From positions 62,001 through 126,000 of the forward strand of contig VGXB01000001.1 of the NCBI GenBank assembly GCA_016873515.1: a stretch of DNA of 64,000 nucleotides, written 5' to 3'. Origin of the DNA: Nitrospira sp. Its GTDB lineage: Bacteria; Nitrospirota; Nitrospiria; Nitrospirales; Nitrospiraceae. A model generated the notes under the pieces. The model was not told where the DNA came from. It saw only the letters and a program-made list of their open reading frames with translations, and did no database searches. Position 1 is the stretch's first letter. Every line of letters begins with the position of its first letter. The position numbers and the translations under genes are program-made. Shown piece after piece: positions 41,637 to 52,011 of this stretch.

Positions 41637-41639
41637 CCC

Positions 41640-42782
41640 ATGCCCAATGGACAGGCCGCTCCTCTTTCTTCGACTGCAAGCGGAGGGTCTCTCTCTGACT
41701 CGGCTGTGCAGTCCGCTGTGGTCGGATGGGCCAGGTCCGGTGCGATCTTAACGAGCCGCCGGCGATGGCTTGTGCTGATTGGGTTGCTGGTGGCTTCTGT
41801 CGTCGTGATGTGCTTCTGCAGCGGGTTTGGCGCGGCGAAGCTATCGAGCCGCGATCTACTGGCGGCGATTGGGTCACTATTGACTACCGGCCGCATCGAC
41901 GGTGCCGTGGACGACACGGTGGGTGCCATTCTGTTTCAGGTGAGGCTGCCGCGCGTGCTGATGGGCTTTCTCGTCGGCGGCACGTTGGCGATCGTGGGGG
42001 CCACGCTGCAAGCGCTCCTGCGCAACGCATTGGCCGATCCCTATGTCCTGGGCGTGTCGAGTGGGGCAGCGTTAGGGGTGGCCCTGGCGATGCTGCTGGG
42101 TATGGGAACGATATGGGTGGTGGTGCCGGTATTACCCTTGTGGGGATTTGCCGGCGGTGTGACAGCGTTGATGCTTATTTATCGGTTGGCGCAATCGCAT
42201 GGCCACTTGCCGATTCACAGCCTGTTGCTGGCCGGAGTGATTCTCAATGCCATGCTCACGGCGGTAATTATGTTCATCACCTCTATCATGGACCCGGCCC
42301 GTTCCACCGGGCTCATCATGTGGCTTATGGGGTCGTTGACGCCTCCGAGTTGGGTCAACTTGATCGGCATCGCGCTCTATGTGACGGCCGGTACGCTGGT
42401 GTTGCTGTATCAAGCACCGGCGTTGAATGTCCTGACACAGGGTGAAGACACGGCACGGTCGTTGGGGATCAATACGGAAGGGCTCAAGCGGCGGCTGTAC
42501 GTGCTGACAGCCTTATTGACGGGAGCGGTCGTAGCCGTCAGCGGCATGATCGGATTTATCGGCATGGTCATTCCCCACGCCGTGCGGATGGCCATTGGCT
42601 CGGATCACCGGCTGCTGATGCCGGCTTCAGCCTTCGTGGGCGGCATGTTCTTGGTTTTGTCGGATACGGTGGCACGGACGGCCTTCGCGCCGGCGGAAAT
42701 ACCCGTCGGCGTGGTGACGGCGCTGGCCGGAGGCCCAGTTTTTCTTTATCTCTTATTATGGCGAAAAGATCGGATGACATAG
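41640..42782 (+). CDS. btuC: FecCD/BtuC-type ABC permease
   Basis: LPRVLMGFLVGGTLAIVGATLQALLRNALADPYVLGVSSGAALG. Confidence 0.93.
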   Translation: MPNGQAAPLSSTASGGSLSDSAVQSAVVGWARSGAILTSRRRWLVLIGLLVASVVVMCFCSGFGAAKLSSRDLLAAIGSLLTTGRIDGAVDDTVGAILFQVRLPRVLMGFLVGGTLAIVGATLQALLRNALADPYVLGVSSGAALGVALAMLLGMGTIWVVVPVLPLWGFAGGVTALMLIYRLAQSHGHLPIHSLLLAGVILNAMLTAVIMFITSIMDPARSTGLIMWLMGSLTPPSWVNLIGIALYVTAGTLVLLYQAPALNVLTQGEDTARSLGINTEGLKRRLYVLTALLTGAVVAVSGMIGFIGMVIPHAVRMAIGSDHRLLMPASAFVGGMFLVLSDTVARTAFAPAEIPVGVVTALAGGPVFLYLLLWRKDRMT

Positions 42783-43646
42783 ATGCCGACGCCGCTACGA
42801 TCTGAATCGGACACCGCATACATGCCAACGGATTCAGCACTCACTGCTGAAGAGATCTCCTTCCGCTACAGCCCGTTCCAGTCCGGCCGTCCATGGACAA
42901 TCGAGCAGGCCACTTTCAGCGTTGCGCCCGGACAAGTGCTGGGAATTGTCGGACCGAATGGGTCGGGTAAGTCCTCGATGCTGAAATTGCTGGCCGGGCT
43001 GTTGCGTCCTGAATCCGGAACCATTCGGCTGACTGGACGGGCCCTCAAGGATCTGACCGCACTCGAGATCGCTAAGACTCTGGCCATGGTTCCGCAGGAA
43101 CAGGCTTTGGTGTTTCCCTTCACTGTTGCAGAGACGGTATTGATGGGCCGGTTTCCCCATCGGCAGACCGGGTGGTGGAGTGCGGAGATGGGGGTTGAGC
43201 GAGGGGAGGATCTTGTGGCGGCGCACCAAGCGATGGCTGAGACCGATGTGCTCGATCTGGCCGATCGGCTTGTATCGGAATTGTCCGGTGGAGAACGACA
43301 GCGCGTCATGATTGCGCGGGCCCTGGCGCAGGCGCCGCGCATCCTGTTGCTCGATGAGCCGACGGCGTTTCTCGATCTCAATCATCAGGTCGAGCTGTGT
43401 GCGTTAATTCAGCGGTTGGCGAAAGAGCGATCACTGACGGTTGTGCTGGTGTCGCACGATTTGAACGTGGCGAGCCTGCTCTGCGATCGTCTCCTGATGG
43501 TGAAGGATGGAAAGATTTGTGCGCAAGGGACGCCGGTTGAGACCATTCGCCCGGAGGTATTACGGGCCGTCTACGGATGCGCTGTCGTGGTCGATGCTCA
43601 TCCGCAGCGCGGTGTGCCACGGGTCACGCTAGGCGTCATGCAATGA
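42783..43646 (+). CDS. btuD: BtuD-type ABC ATPase
   Basis: GIVGPNGSGKSSMLKLLAGLL, LSGGERQRVMIARALAQAPRILLLDEPTAFLD. Confidence 0.92.
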   Translation: MPTPLRSESDTAYMPTDSALTAEEISFRYSPFQSGRPWTIEQATFSVAPGQVLGIVGPNGSGKSSMLKLLAGLLRPESGTIRLTGRALKDLTALEIAKTLAMVPQEQALVFPFTVAETVLMGRFPHRQTGWWSAEMGVERGEDLVAAHQAMAETDVLDLADRLVSELSGGERQRVMIARALAQAPRILLLDEPTAFLDLNHQVELCALIQRLAKERSLTVVLVSHDLNVASLLCDRLLMVKDGKICAQGTPVETIRPEVLRAVYGCAVVVDAHPQRGVPRVTLGVMQ

Positions 43647-43719
43647 ATCAGGCTCGGCGGCGAAGTCCCCAGCTGCTGGTCTATGTGCGCGACAGGGGAT
43701 GATTTCAATCAGGAGAAAC

Positions 43720-43985
43720 TCGAATGTAGGAGAAGCACTGCCGGTGACGGGGAAGATGGTGCAAGTCCATCACGGTGCCGCCACTGTAAGCGGGGAGTGT
43801 TCTTCAAGGTAGGCCACTGCTTGGACGTGATTCGTCAACCGTCAAGCGTCAATCGTAAACAGGATGCCGGACATACCACGGATTCTGCGATTGACCAATG
43901 ACGAATGGCGAATGACGAAGATCGGGAAGGCGGAAGAACGCGGCGATCCGTAAGTCAGGAGACCCAACCGACGGGAACCAATCGC
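43720..43985 (+). promoter_or_regulatory. Cobalamin riboswitch 2 (upstream of btuB-like gene)
   Basis: GGTGCAAGTCCATCACGGTGCCGCCACTGTAAGCGGGGAG, AAGGTAGGCCACTG, GTAAGTCAGGAGACC. Confidence 0.9.
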
Positions 43986-44011
43986 ACCCTTCGAGTCAAA
44001 GGGAGATCGTT

Positions 44012-46063
44012 ATGCATCGTGTGTACCGGTGTTGGGTATTTGTTTGTGCCGTCAGTATCTTCGCTGCGTGTGTGCAGTGCGCTCATCCAGCCGCATTTGC
44101 TCAAGATATCGCCAAGGCTGATCAACAGCAGACCGTCGAGACCCCTGAGGTCGTCGTGAGCGCGACGAAAACCCCCGTATTGGCTAAGCAAGCCAGCAGT
44201 GCTGTCGAGATCATCACGGGCGAGGAATTGGAGAAAAGGAAAATCAAATCCGTTATCGACGGGTTGCGCCTGTCGTCAGGTGTCTTTGCCACGTCAAGCG
44301 GTGGACCCGGTGCGACTGCCAACGTGAAGATGCGCGGGGCCTTCGCGCGGCATACGCTGGTTATGATCGATGGCGTCATCGTGAACAGTCCCACGACCGG
44401 TGATTATGATTTTGCCAATCTCACGGCGGAAAATATCGATCGCATCGAGATTCTTCGTGGGGCCCAGAGTATGCTCTACGGTTCCGATGCCATCGGTGGC
44501 GTGATCAACATTTTTACCAAGAAGGGAACCAGCAAGCCGACGGTCGGTGCGTTCATGGAGTATGGCTCGTTCGCGACATTTCGCGAAGGAGGAAATATTT
44601 CAGGAGCCAAAGGTCCATTGGACTTTTCAGTTTCGGCATCGCGCTGGGATACCAGTAACTTCTCCGCGATCAATTATCGCCGAGGCGCATTTGAAGGAGA
44701 CGGCTTCCACAATACACAGGTTTCGGCAAAAGTGGGCGCGGCACTCCCCAACGATGGTCGCGTAGAGTTCAATATGCGCTGGTACGATTCTCGAACCAGC
44801 TTCGACGGCTTCGCGGACAGCGGCGCGCCGGCGGACATCTTCGGGGGTCGACACACAAATCGCAATCTTATTCTCAACGGCGCATGGACGCAGCCGTTGA
44901 CGACATGGTGGACTACGAAACTCACGTTGTCCCAGGCCAACGAACGTTTGCGGAGTAACAGTGGAAATGCCGGCTTTAATCTGAGCACGCGGCAGTTCAT
45001 TCAGGCCAATCCGAATTCTTGCTGGGATGACACGTGTTTCACCTCATTTTCCACCGATCTTGAAATCCTCAATCGACGTTTGGAGTGGCAGAATGACTTT
45101 CGCGTCGGAGAGGTATTGCTGCTGACAGCGGGGTATCAATTGAGAAGGGAAGCAGGTGATAATCCTAGTGCATTTGGAGGAGCACAGCCGGCTCGTACCA
45201 TTTCGTCGAATGCCGGATTCGTTCAGGGACAGGTCAACTTGTGGGATCGCCTGTTCTTTACGGCAGGGGGGCGCCATGACCAGTACAATGCCTTTGAAGA
45301 CGCCACGACCTATCGCGTGACAGGGGGATATCACATCAAGGAAACTGAGACCAGGTTCAGAGGAAGTTACGCCACTGGGTTCAAAGCTCCGACGCTGAAC
45401 GATCTGTATTATGAAGGGTTCGGCAATCCTAATCTGAAGCCTGAGAAAAGTCTCAGTATGGATCTTGGAGTCGAACAGGCTCTTTTCAATGGACGGCTGC
45501 AACTCACTGCGGGCTATTTTTGGAATCGGTTTCAGAACTTGATTCAGTTTACTTCTAGTTCCCCACCATGTCCGCCAACGGCCTTTTTGGGGTACTGCCC
45601 AATTAATGTTGCGGATGCTAAAACACAGGGATGGGAGTTCGGGTTCAAAGTGGAACTCCTCAAAGGGCTGGAGGTGCGGGGTCAGTACACCCACACGCTA
45701 ACGCGCGCGTTTGATACGGCGGCGTTACCGGTTCGATTGGGGGGAGATAAACGACTTCCTCGTTGGCCAGTTGATCAGGCGAGTGTCGGGCTTAGTTATC
45801 AGCCGCTGGATTCTGTGCGGCTCTCCATCGATTATCGGTTCGTGGGAGCGAGGCAGAACACATTGTCCAATTCGCGGAGTCAACAGCTCGGAGTTTTCAA
45901 CCTCGTCAATCTTTCGGCCTCGTATGACGTGACTAAGAATTGGCAGACGTACGTGCGTGTTGATAATCTCTTCAATGAGAAATATGAGGAGGTTACCTTC
46001 TACGGCACCCCGTCACGTTCAGTGTTCGGGGGGGTGCGGATGAACTACGACATACCGCTCTGA
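44012..46063 (+). CDS. btuB: TonB-dependent outer-membrane receptor, BtuB-like
   Basis: TonB-box/plug region TPEVVVSATKTPVLAKQASSAVEIITGEEL...; C-terminal beta-barrel; directly downstream of cobalamin riboswitch. Confidence 0.9.
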   Translation: MHRVYRCWVFVCAVSIFAACVQCAHPAAFAQDIAKADQQQTVETPEVVVSATKTPVLAKQASSAVEIITGEELEKRKIKSVIDGLRLSSGVFATSSGGPGATANVKMRGAFARHTLVMIDGVIVNSPTTGDYDFANLTAENIDRIEILRGAQSMLYGSDAIGGVINIFTKKGTSKPTVGAFMEYGSFATFREGGNISGAKGPLDFSVSASRWDTSNFSAINYRRGAFEGDGFHNTQVSAKVGAALPNDGRVEFNMRWYDSRTSFDGFADSGAPADIFGGRHTNRNLILNGAWTQPLTTWWTTKLTLSQANERLRSNSGNAGFNLSTRQFIQANPNSCWDDTCFTSFSTDLEILNRRLEWQNDFRVGEVLLLTAGYQLRREAGDNPSAFGGAQPARTISSNAGFVQGQVNLWDRLFFTAGGRHDQYNAFEDATTYRVTGGYHIKETETRFRGSYATGFKAPTLNDLYYEGFGNPNLKPEKSLSMDLGVEQALFNGRLQLTAGYFWNRFQNLIQFTSSSPPCPPTAFLGYCPINVADAKTQGWEFGFKVELLKGLEVRGQYTHTLTRAFDTAALPVRLGGDKRLPRWPVDQASVGLSYQPLDSVRLSIDYRFVGARQNTLSNSRSQQLGVFNLVNLSASYDVTKNWQTYVRVDNLFNEKYEEVTFYGTPSRSVFGGVRMNYDIPL

Positions 46064-46074
46064 GGGGGAGCAGC

Positions 46075-46287
46075 ATGCGGGGATCCGCTCAGAAGATCTG
46101 CGAGCAGTGCGGCCAGGCCTTTGAGTGCGTGGGATACCAGTGTTGGTGTGGTCAGGCTGGAATTACTGAGTCCCAGATGGATTGGATTGCCGCACGGTAT
46201 AAGGATTGTCTGTGTCAGACCTGTCTGGAGCAAGTTGCAATGGGTAACCTGGGGCCACAGTCGCTGCTGCCGATTCACCCCCTTTAA
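46075..46287 (+). CDS. Cysteine-rich CWC-family small protein
   Basis: CEQCGQAFECVGYQCWCGQAGI...DCLCQTCLEQV. Confidence 0.75.
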   Translation: MRGSAQKICEQCGQAFECVGYQCWCGQAGITESQMDWIAARYKDCLCQTCLEQVAMGNLGPQSLLPIHPL

Positions 46288-46301
46288 GCTGAGTGGATGG
46301 G

Positions 46302-46991
46302 ATGATGAAGAAGGCTGCCGGACAGTTTTCTCGGCGAGAACGGGACGCCGTCTATCGCGTGATGTTTGAGCGCCGCGATGTGCGTCGAAATTTCCTGCCG
46401 ACGGCGATTTCTGATGAGGTGCTGATGCGTCTGTTGACGGCAGCGCATCATGCGGGATCGGTCGGGTTCATGCAACCATGGGATTTTGTGGTCATCCGCG
46501 ATCATGCCACCAAGGGGGCGGTGAAAGCGTTGTTTCTGCTGGCCAATGCCGAGGCTGCGACGCATTATCGGGGCGAGCAGGCCGCGCTCTACCGGGGCCT
46601 TAAGCTGGAAGGGATTGAGGAAGCCCCGATTAATATCGCGATAACCTGCAGCCGCCAGCGGGGCGGCCCGCATGTGTTGGGCCGTTCTACCGTGCGGGAT
46701 ACCGATTTATACAGTACCTGCTGCGCCATCCAGAATCTCTGGCTAGCCGCCCGGGCGGAGGGTATCGGAGTGGGATGGGTCAGTATTCTTGATCACGGGG
46801 CGCTGAAACGAGTGCTCGGTGTGCCGAAGCCCGTCAAAGTGCTGGCCTATCTCTGTCTGGGGTACGTATCGGATTTTGCAACACAGCCGGATTTAGAGCG
46901 TGCCGGGTGGCGTGAGCGGATTCCGGTGGAGCATCTCATTCACTACGAGTCATGGGGGAAAAACAAGGCTGGGTACGAAGGGAGACCCTAA
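46302..46991 (+). CDS. bluB: 5,6-dimethylbenzimidazole synthase
   Basis: YRVMFERRDVRRNFLPTAISDEVLMRLLTAAHHAGSVGFMQPWDFVVI; genomic context. Confidence 0.92.
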   Translation: MMKKAAGQFSRRERDAVYRVMFERRDVRRNFLPTAISDEVLMRLLTAAHHAGSVGFMQPWDFVVIRDHATKGAVKALFLLANAEAATHYRGEQAALYRGLKLEGIEEAPINIAITCSRQRGGPHVLGRSTVRDTDLYSTCCAIQNLWLAARAEGIGVGWVSILDHGALKRVLGVPKPVKVLAYLCLGYVSDFATQPDLERAGWRERIPVEHLIHYESWGKNKAGYEGRP

Positions 46992-47587
46992 TGCGCATTA
47001 CCAAGGTCTATACCAGAACGGGCGATGCGGGGAAGACGCGATTGGCCGGCGGGCAACAGGTGTGGAAGGACAGTTTGCGGGTTGAAGCCTATGGCACCAT
47101 CGATGAGCTGAACGCATCAGTCGGTGTCGTTCGCGTCATGAATGCTAAATCGGCAAATCTTCACGAAGAGGCACAGCAGCTGGAAGGGGAATTACGGTGG
47201 GTTCAAAACAAACTGTTCGACGTCGGCAGCATCCTGGCGACGGCGCCGGGGCAAACGTTTAAGAATATGCCGCACGTGGCGGCGTTAGACGTCACGCGGC
47301 TGGAAAAGCTGATCGATCGCTGCCAAAAGGAGCTCGCGCCTCTGAAAGAATTCATCTTGCCCGGCGGCGGCAAAGTGTCCGGGTTTCTTCATCAGGCCCG
47401 GACGATCTGCCGCCGGGCCGAACGACTGTGCGTGGCACTCTCAAAAACCGAACCGATCGATCCGACGATCATCAAGTTCGTCAATCGACTGAGCGATACG
47501 TTGTTTGTTCTGGCTCGCTGGGTGGCCCAAACACAGGGCGAGCCAGAATTCTTATGGGAACGGAATGTCACCCAGAAAGTTGACTAA
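46991..47587 (+). CDS. Corrinoid adenosyltransferase, PduO type
   Basis: MRITKVYTRTGDAGKTRLAGGQQVWKDSLRVEAYGTIDELNASVG. Confidence 0.93.
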   Translation: MRITKVYTRTGDAGKTRLAGGQQVWKDSLRVEAYGTIDELNASVGVVRVMNAKSANLHEEAQQLEGELRWVQNKLFDVGSILATAPGQTFKNMPHVAALDVTRLEKLIDRCQKELAPLKEFILPGGGKVSGFLHQARTICRRAERLCVALSKTEPIDPTIIKFVNRLSDTLFVLARWVAQTQGEPEFLWERNVTQKVD

Positions 47588-48125
47588 ACGTCACCCGACC
47601 CGCCGAACCATAGGGCGCATCATCTTAGTGCTGGGCGGGGCATCGTCTGGGAAAAGTGAGGCGGCGCTCCAGCTGGCCGGCGCATCCGAGCCCCGTGCGT
47701 TTGTCGCAACAGGACAGGCGCTGGATGACGAGATGGCTGCACGGATTGCGCGGCACCAGGCTGGACGCCCACAGAATTGGGATACGGTTGAAGAGCCGAT
47801 CGACGTGGAGGCATGGTTTGCCCAGCAGGGATCACAGTATCGGACGATTTTGTTTGACTGCGTGACGTTGTGGGTGAGCAATCTGGTCGGGATCGGTTTC
47901 GACGAGCGGACCATCCTCGCGCGAACCGGCTCGGTTCTTCACGCAATGCGCACGGCGGCTTCCCGAGTGATCATTGTCAGCAACGAGTTGGGCCTCGGTC
48001 TAGTGCCGACGGAGTCACACACACGTGCGTTCCGCGATGTGGCCGGACGGGTGAATCAGCAGATCGCTGCCGAAGCCGATGAGGTTTATCTAGTGATTAG
48101 TGGGTTGCCGCTTCGCCTGAAGTGA
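47565..48125 (+). CDS. cobU: Adenosylcobinamide kinase/adenosylcobinamide-phosphate guanylyltransferase
   Basis: ILVLGGASSGKSEAALQLA, IVSNELGLGLVPTESHTRAFRDVAGRVNQQIA. Confidence 0.93.
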   Translation: MSPRKLTKRHPTRRTIGRIILVLGGASSGKSEAALQLAGASEPRAFVATGQALDDEMAARIARHQAGRPQNWDTVEEPIDVEAWFAQQGSQYRTILFDCVTLWVSNLVGIGFDERTILARTGSVLHAMRTAASRVIIVSNELGLGLVPTESHTRAFRDVAGRVNQQIAAEADEVYLVISGLPLRLK

Positions 48126-49192
48126 ATAGAGGAGCCCTCATGTCGATATCAGGCACGTGCCGTCGAATCCAGCCGCTCGATACACGTCTGCGTGCCGCCG
48201 CGCAGGCCAGGCTCGATCGATTAACCAAACCGCTGGGCAGTCTGGGGCGGTTGGAGGAATTAGCCTCGTCCTACGTCACGATGACAGGGGAGCTCAAGCC
48301 GAACGTTCCACGTGGCGTGGTGTTTACCTTTGCTGCTGATCATGGAGTAGCCGCGGAAGGGGTGAGCGCGTATCCGCGTGAGGTGACTTCTCAGATGGTA
48401 CTAAATTTCTTGCGCGGCGGCGCCGGTGTAAATGTGCTATCGCGGCATGCTGGCGTGGACGTGCGTGTGGTGGACATCGGCGTCGATCATGAGTTTGGAC
48501 CGGTGTCAGGTCTACTCGATCGAAAGGTCATGAAGGGGACGCGCAATCTGTCGGTTGAATCGGCGATGACGCGCGTCCAAGCGGAACAGGCCGTGCAAGT
48601 TGGGATTGAGCTGGCGGAAGAAGCGGTGCGCGATGGGGTTGGCCTGATTGGAACCGGCGAGATGGGCATCGGCAATACCACGCCGAGTGCTGCTGTCACC
48701 GCCGTGATGACCGGTCGGCCCGTTTCCGCTGTGACTGGGCGAGGGACCGGTCTCGATGAGGCCGGTCGGGCGCATAAAGTTGCGGTGATTCAACGGGCGC
48801 TCAATCTGCATCGTCTTGATCGGGCTGATCCACTCGATGTCCTTGAGAAAGTTGGAGGGCTGGAAATCGGCGGACTGGCTGGACTAATCCTCGGTGCGGC
48901 GGCCGCTCGGGTTCCCATTGTGTTGGACGGGTTCATTGCCGGTGCGGCGGCGCTCATTGCCGTTGGGCTTCAGCCATTCTGCCAGGGGTATCTCATCGCC
49001 TCGCATCGGTCGGTCGAGCAGGGGCATCGCGTCATGTTGGACCATCTGGGTTTGAAACCGCTCTTGGATCTCGACTTGCGACTTGGCGAAGGCACAGGGG
49101 CCTGCTTGGGCATGGATCTGGTTTGCGCCGCGATCAAGATCTACACCGAAATGGCGACGTTCGGTGAAGCTGGAGTTTCAGAGAAGGGCTAA
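48122..49192 (+). CDS. cobT: Nicotinate-nucleotide--dimethylbenzimidazole phosphoribosyltransferase
   Basis: ARLDRLTKPLGSLGRLEELA, FTFAADHGVAAEGVSAYPREVTSQMVLNFLRGGAGVNVLSRHAG. Confidence 0.95.
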   Translation: MNRGALMSISGTCRRIQPLDTRLRAAAQARLDRLTKPLGSLGRLEELASSYVTMTGELKPNVPRGVVFTFAADHGVAAEGVSAYPREVTSQMVLNFLRGGAGVNVLSRHAGVDVRVVDIGVDHEFGPVSGLLDRKVMKGTRNLSVESAMTRVQAEQAVQVGIELAEEAVRDGVGLIGTGEMGIGNTTPSAAVTAVMTGRPVSAVTGRGTGLDEAGRAHKVAVIQRALNLHRLDRADPLDVLEKVGGLEIGGLAGLILGAAAARVPIVLDGFIAGAAALIAVGLQPFCQGYLIASHRSVEQGHRVMLDHLGLKPLLDLDLRLGEGTGACLGMDLVCAAIKIYTEMATFGEAGVSEKG

Positions 49193-49196
49193 TCAC

Positions 49197-49961
49197 ATGG
49201 GAACTGTCGCACGTCCGTTTATCTTTGCCTGGCATTTTCTCACCACGATTCCCTTGAGCCGGGCTCATCATGAGCCGACGGCGCCGGAACTGGCTGCCTC
49301 GATGGTCTGGTATCCCGTTGTTGGATTGCTGATCGGCGGCGGGCTGGTTGCAGCCGACTGGGCGCTGCGTCTTGTCGTTGAATCGGCCGTGGTGAATGCG
49401 TTGTTGATCCTGCTTTTGGTTGTACTCACGCGCGGGCTCCATCAGGATGGGTTGGCCGATACGCTGGACGGACTGGCCGGAGGGCACACGCTGCCGGAAC
49501 GGCTGTCGATCATGCGTGATCCTCGCATCGGCGCACTCGGGGCGACCGGCCTCTTTCTGTCGCTGATTCTCCGGTATGCGGGCTTGATGGCGCTGCCGCA
49601 AGAGCTGCGGGTGCCGGCCTTGTGTTGCATGCCGGCCGTCGGTCGCTGGACGATGGTGACGCTGGCCTGGACGTCTCCCTCTGCCAGAGCGGAGGGAGGG
49701 TTGGCAGCGCCGTTCCTCAAACATTTGTCATGGCAGCACGTGGCCCTGTCCACTCTCATCCTGGGGGTTGGACTGGCGGGAGGTTTTGGTGCGGTCGGCG
49801 CGGGTCTGATTATCATGGCAGGGACCGGAGTTGTACACGTGAGTTGGCGAGCCTGCCGTAGGTGGTTCGGCGGTATCACCGGGGATACCCTGGGAGCGAC
49901 CAATGAAGTGATCGAAATTCTCTTCCTGCTACTTGTTCCTCTCTTACTCCGATTGTCATGA
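49197..49961 (+). CDS. cobS: Adenosylcobinamide-GDP ribazoletransferase
   Basis: FAWHFLTTIPL, TRGLHQDGLADTLDGLAGG, MRDPRIGALG. Confidence 0.94.
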   Translation: MGTVARPFIFAWHFLTTIPLSRAHHEPTAPELAASMVWYPVVGLLIGGGLVAADWALRLVVESAVVNALLILLLVVLTRGLHQDGLADTLDGLAGGHTLPERLSIMRDPRIGALGATGLFLSLILRYAGLMALPQELRVPALCCMPAVGRWTMVTLAWTSPSARAEGGLAAPFLKHLSWQHVALSTLILGVGLAGGFGAVGAGLIIMAGTGVVHVSWRACRRWFGGITGDTLGATNEVIEILFLLLVPLLLRLS

Positions 49962-50914
49962 CTGGCGGCGAACTCCTCATGGCGTCTGCGCTGGATGCGG
50001 TCGTCGGCGATCCTCGCTGGGTGCCGCATCCAGTCCGTCTGATCGGGCGATGCATCGCCTCGGTCGATTGCCGCATACGGACGATCTGCCGAAGCGCCAT
50101 GAGTCTTCGGATCGCAGGGATTTGTGTGGCCGGTGGACTGCCGATCCTGACCTATGCCATTGCTGCAGTCCTCATTGAAGAGGCGGAACGGCTGGGCGGA
50201 TGGTTGGGATCGGCGCTGTCGATTGTGTTGGCGGCAACGACTCTTGCCGCGCGAGATTTATGGGACCATGTCTGCGCAGTGGATAGACCACTCAACGCTG
50301 GGGATCTTCCGGCCGCGCGGCGAGCCGTGGCGATGATTGTGAGTCGGGACACGGAGGATTTGTCCGATTCGGAAGTCGCCCGCGCGACGGTGGAAACGGT
50401 TGCGGAAAGCGCGGCGGATGGGGTGATCGCGCCGTTGTTCTATCTGGCGGTCGGCGGCGCTCCGCTGGCCCTGGCATACAAAGCGATCAACACGCTGGAT
50501 TCGATGATCGGTCATCGGGATGAACGGTATGCTGATTTCGGATGGGCGTCGGCCCGGCTTGATGATTTGGCCAATTGGATTCCCGCCCGTGCAACAGCGG
50601 TGCTGCTCCTCCTTGGAGCTGGTCTGAGTACAGGACAACTCGGACGACTCCGTCAGGGCTGGCGAGTGTTTCGACGCGATGGCGCAAAGCACCCTAGTCC
50701 GAACAGCGGTAAGCCGGAGGCGGCGATGGCCGGAATCTTGGGAGTGCGGTTGGGTGGCCCCAACTTCTATGATGGGCTCGCGCAGGACCGCCCTGTTCTC
50801 GGTGCCGAAGGGCGCCCTGTGCAGCCAGGCGACATTGCTCCCGCTGCAAAGAGTATGGCCGCAGCTTCGGCGCTGGGCGCCTGTGTCGCAGCGGGGTTTC
50901 GATGGCTCCTCTGA
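49958..50914 (+). CDS. cbiB: Adenosylcobinamide-phosphate synthase
   Basis: DAVVGDPRWVPHPVRLIGRCI, ADGVIAPLFYLAVGGAPLALAYKAINTLDSMIGHRDERYADFGWASARLDD. Confidence 0.94.
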   Translation: MTGGELLMASALDAVVGDPRWVPHPVRLIGRCIASVDCRIRTICRSAMSLRIAGICVAGGLPILTYAIAAVLIEEAERLGGWLGSALSIVLAATTLAARDLWDHVCAVDRPLNAGDLPAARRAVAMIVSRDTEDLSDSEVARATVETVAESAADGVIAPLFYLAVGGAPLALAYKAINTLDSMIGHRDERYADFGWASARLDDLANWIPARATAVLLLLGAGLSTGQLGRLRQGWRVFRRDGAKHPSPNSGKPEAAMAGILGVRLGGPNFYDGLAQDRPVLGAEGRPVQPGDIAPAAKSMAAASALGACVAAGFRWLL

Positions 50915-52011
50915 AGAGGCGGTTGCATGGCGGAGATGTGTATGCCGCGGCACGCGAATTAGGGCTTGATCCCAGAGCGATCCTGGACTTTAGCGCCAGT
51001 ATCAACCCTTTAGGTCCTTCTCCACGAGTCTGGAAGGCAATTGCAGATGCCAACCCGTTGTTGAGTCATTATCCGGACCCAGACTGTTGGGCACTTCGGC
51101 AGGCCTTGGCGATGTGCTGGCAAATCGATCCGGAACATATCGTCGTGGGGAACGGCTCCACAGAGTTGATCGATGCCATCCCTCGCGCGCTGGGGATCAA
51201 CCGGCTGCTGGTCGTTCATCCCACGTTTTCAGAATATGCGGCTGCGGTTACGCGAGCCGGAGGAGAAGCCAGGGCACTCTATGCGGATAGAAGGGATCAG
51301 TACGCAATTCCGATCGACCGTCTCTGCCACGTGATGGGCACAGGGCGGAGCGAGGGCGTTTCCATCGACGGGGTCGTCCTCTGCAATCCTAATAGCCCGA
51401 CCGGGCAAGCCTGCTCTGCCGAGGATGTCGTACGGGTGGCGAAAGCCGCGCGCCGGCGAAATCTCTGGCTGATCATCGACGAAGCATTTGCGGACTATTG
51501 TTCCGAACGATCCGTTCTCTCACAAGCGGCATCGTGGTCGCATGTGGTTGTCTTGCGCAGCATGACGAAATTCTATGCGTTGCCGGGGCTGCGGGTGGGA
51601 TATGCGGTAGCGGCGCGTGCGACCGTCCGGCGATTGCAACGGCAGCTGCCCCCTTGGTCGGTCAACATGATGGGGCAGGTTGCCGCGCTGACCGCGTTGA
51701 ACGATAGGGCACATGCGGAAAAAAGCGTGCAATTCATGACGAAGGAACGACCGAAGTTGGCGGCATCGCTCGCAACTCTGCCTGGGTGTGTGACGCTCCC
51801 AACCTGTGCCAACTACTTCTGGATTGAGTTGCCGCGCAACTGGCGGGCGAGCGCAGTGGCTGAACAGTTGTGGCGCGAAGGGCTATTGATTCGCGATTGC
51901 TCCTCCGTTCCGGGAGCACATGCGTGGGCCATTCGGCTGGCCGTACGAACCCAACGGGAAAATGACCGACTTGTTCAGGCATTGTCGCAGGTGCTTCGCA
52001 GGAAATCGTGA
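50902..52011 (+). CDS. cobD: Threonine-phosphate decarboxylase-like PLP aminotransferase
   Basis: HGGDVYAAARELGLDPRAILDFSASINPLGPSPRVWKAI; RSMTKFYALPGLRVGYAVA; context. Confidence 0.88.
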   Translation: MAPLKRRLHGGDVYAAARELGLDPRAILDFSASINPLGPSPRVWKAIADANPLLSHYPDPDCWALRQALAMCWQIDPEHIVVGNGSTELIDAIPRALGINRLLVVHPTFSEYAAAVTRAGGEARALYADRRDQYAIPIDRLCHVMGTGRSEGVSIDGVVLCNPNSPTGQACSAEDVVRVAKAARRRNLWLIIDEAFADYCSERSVLSQAASWSHVVVLRSMTKFYALPGLRVGYAVAARATVRRLQRQLPPWSVNMMGQVAALTALNDRAHAEKSVQFMTKERPKLAASLATLPGCVTLPTCANYFWIELPRNWRASAVAEQLWREGLLIRDCSSVPGAHAWAIRLAVRTQRENDRLVQALSQVLRRKS

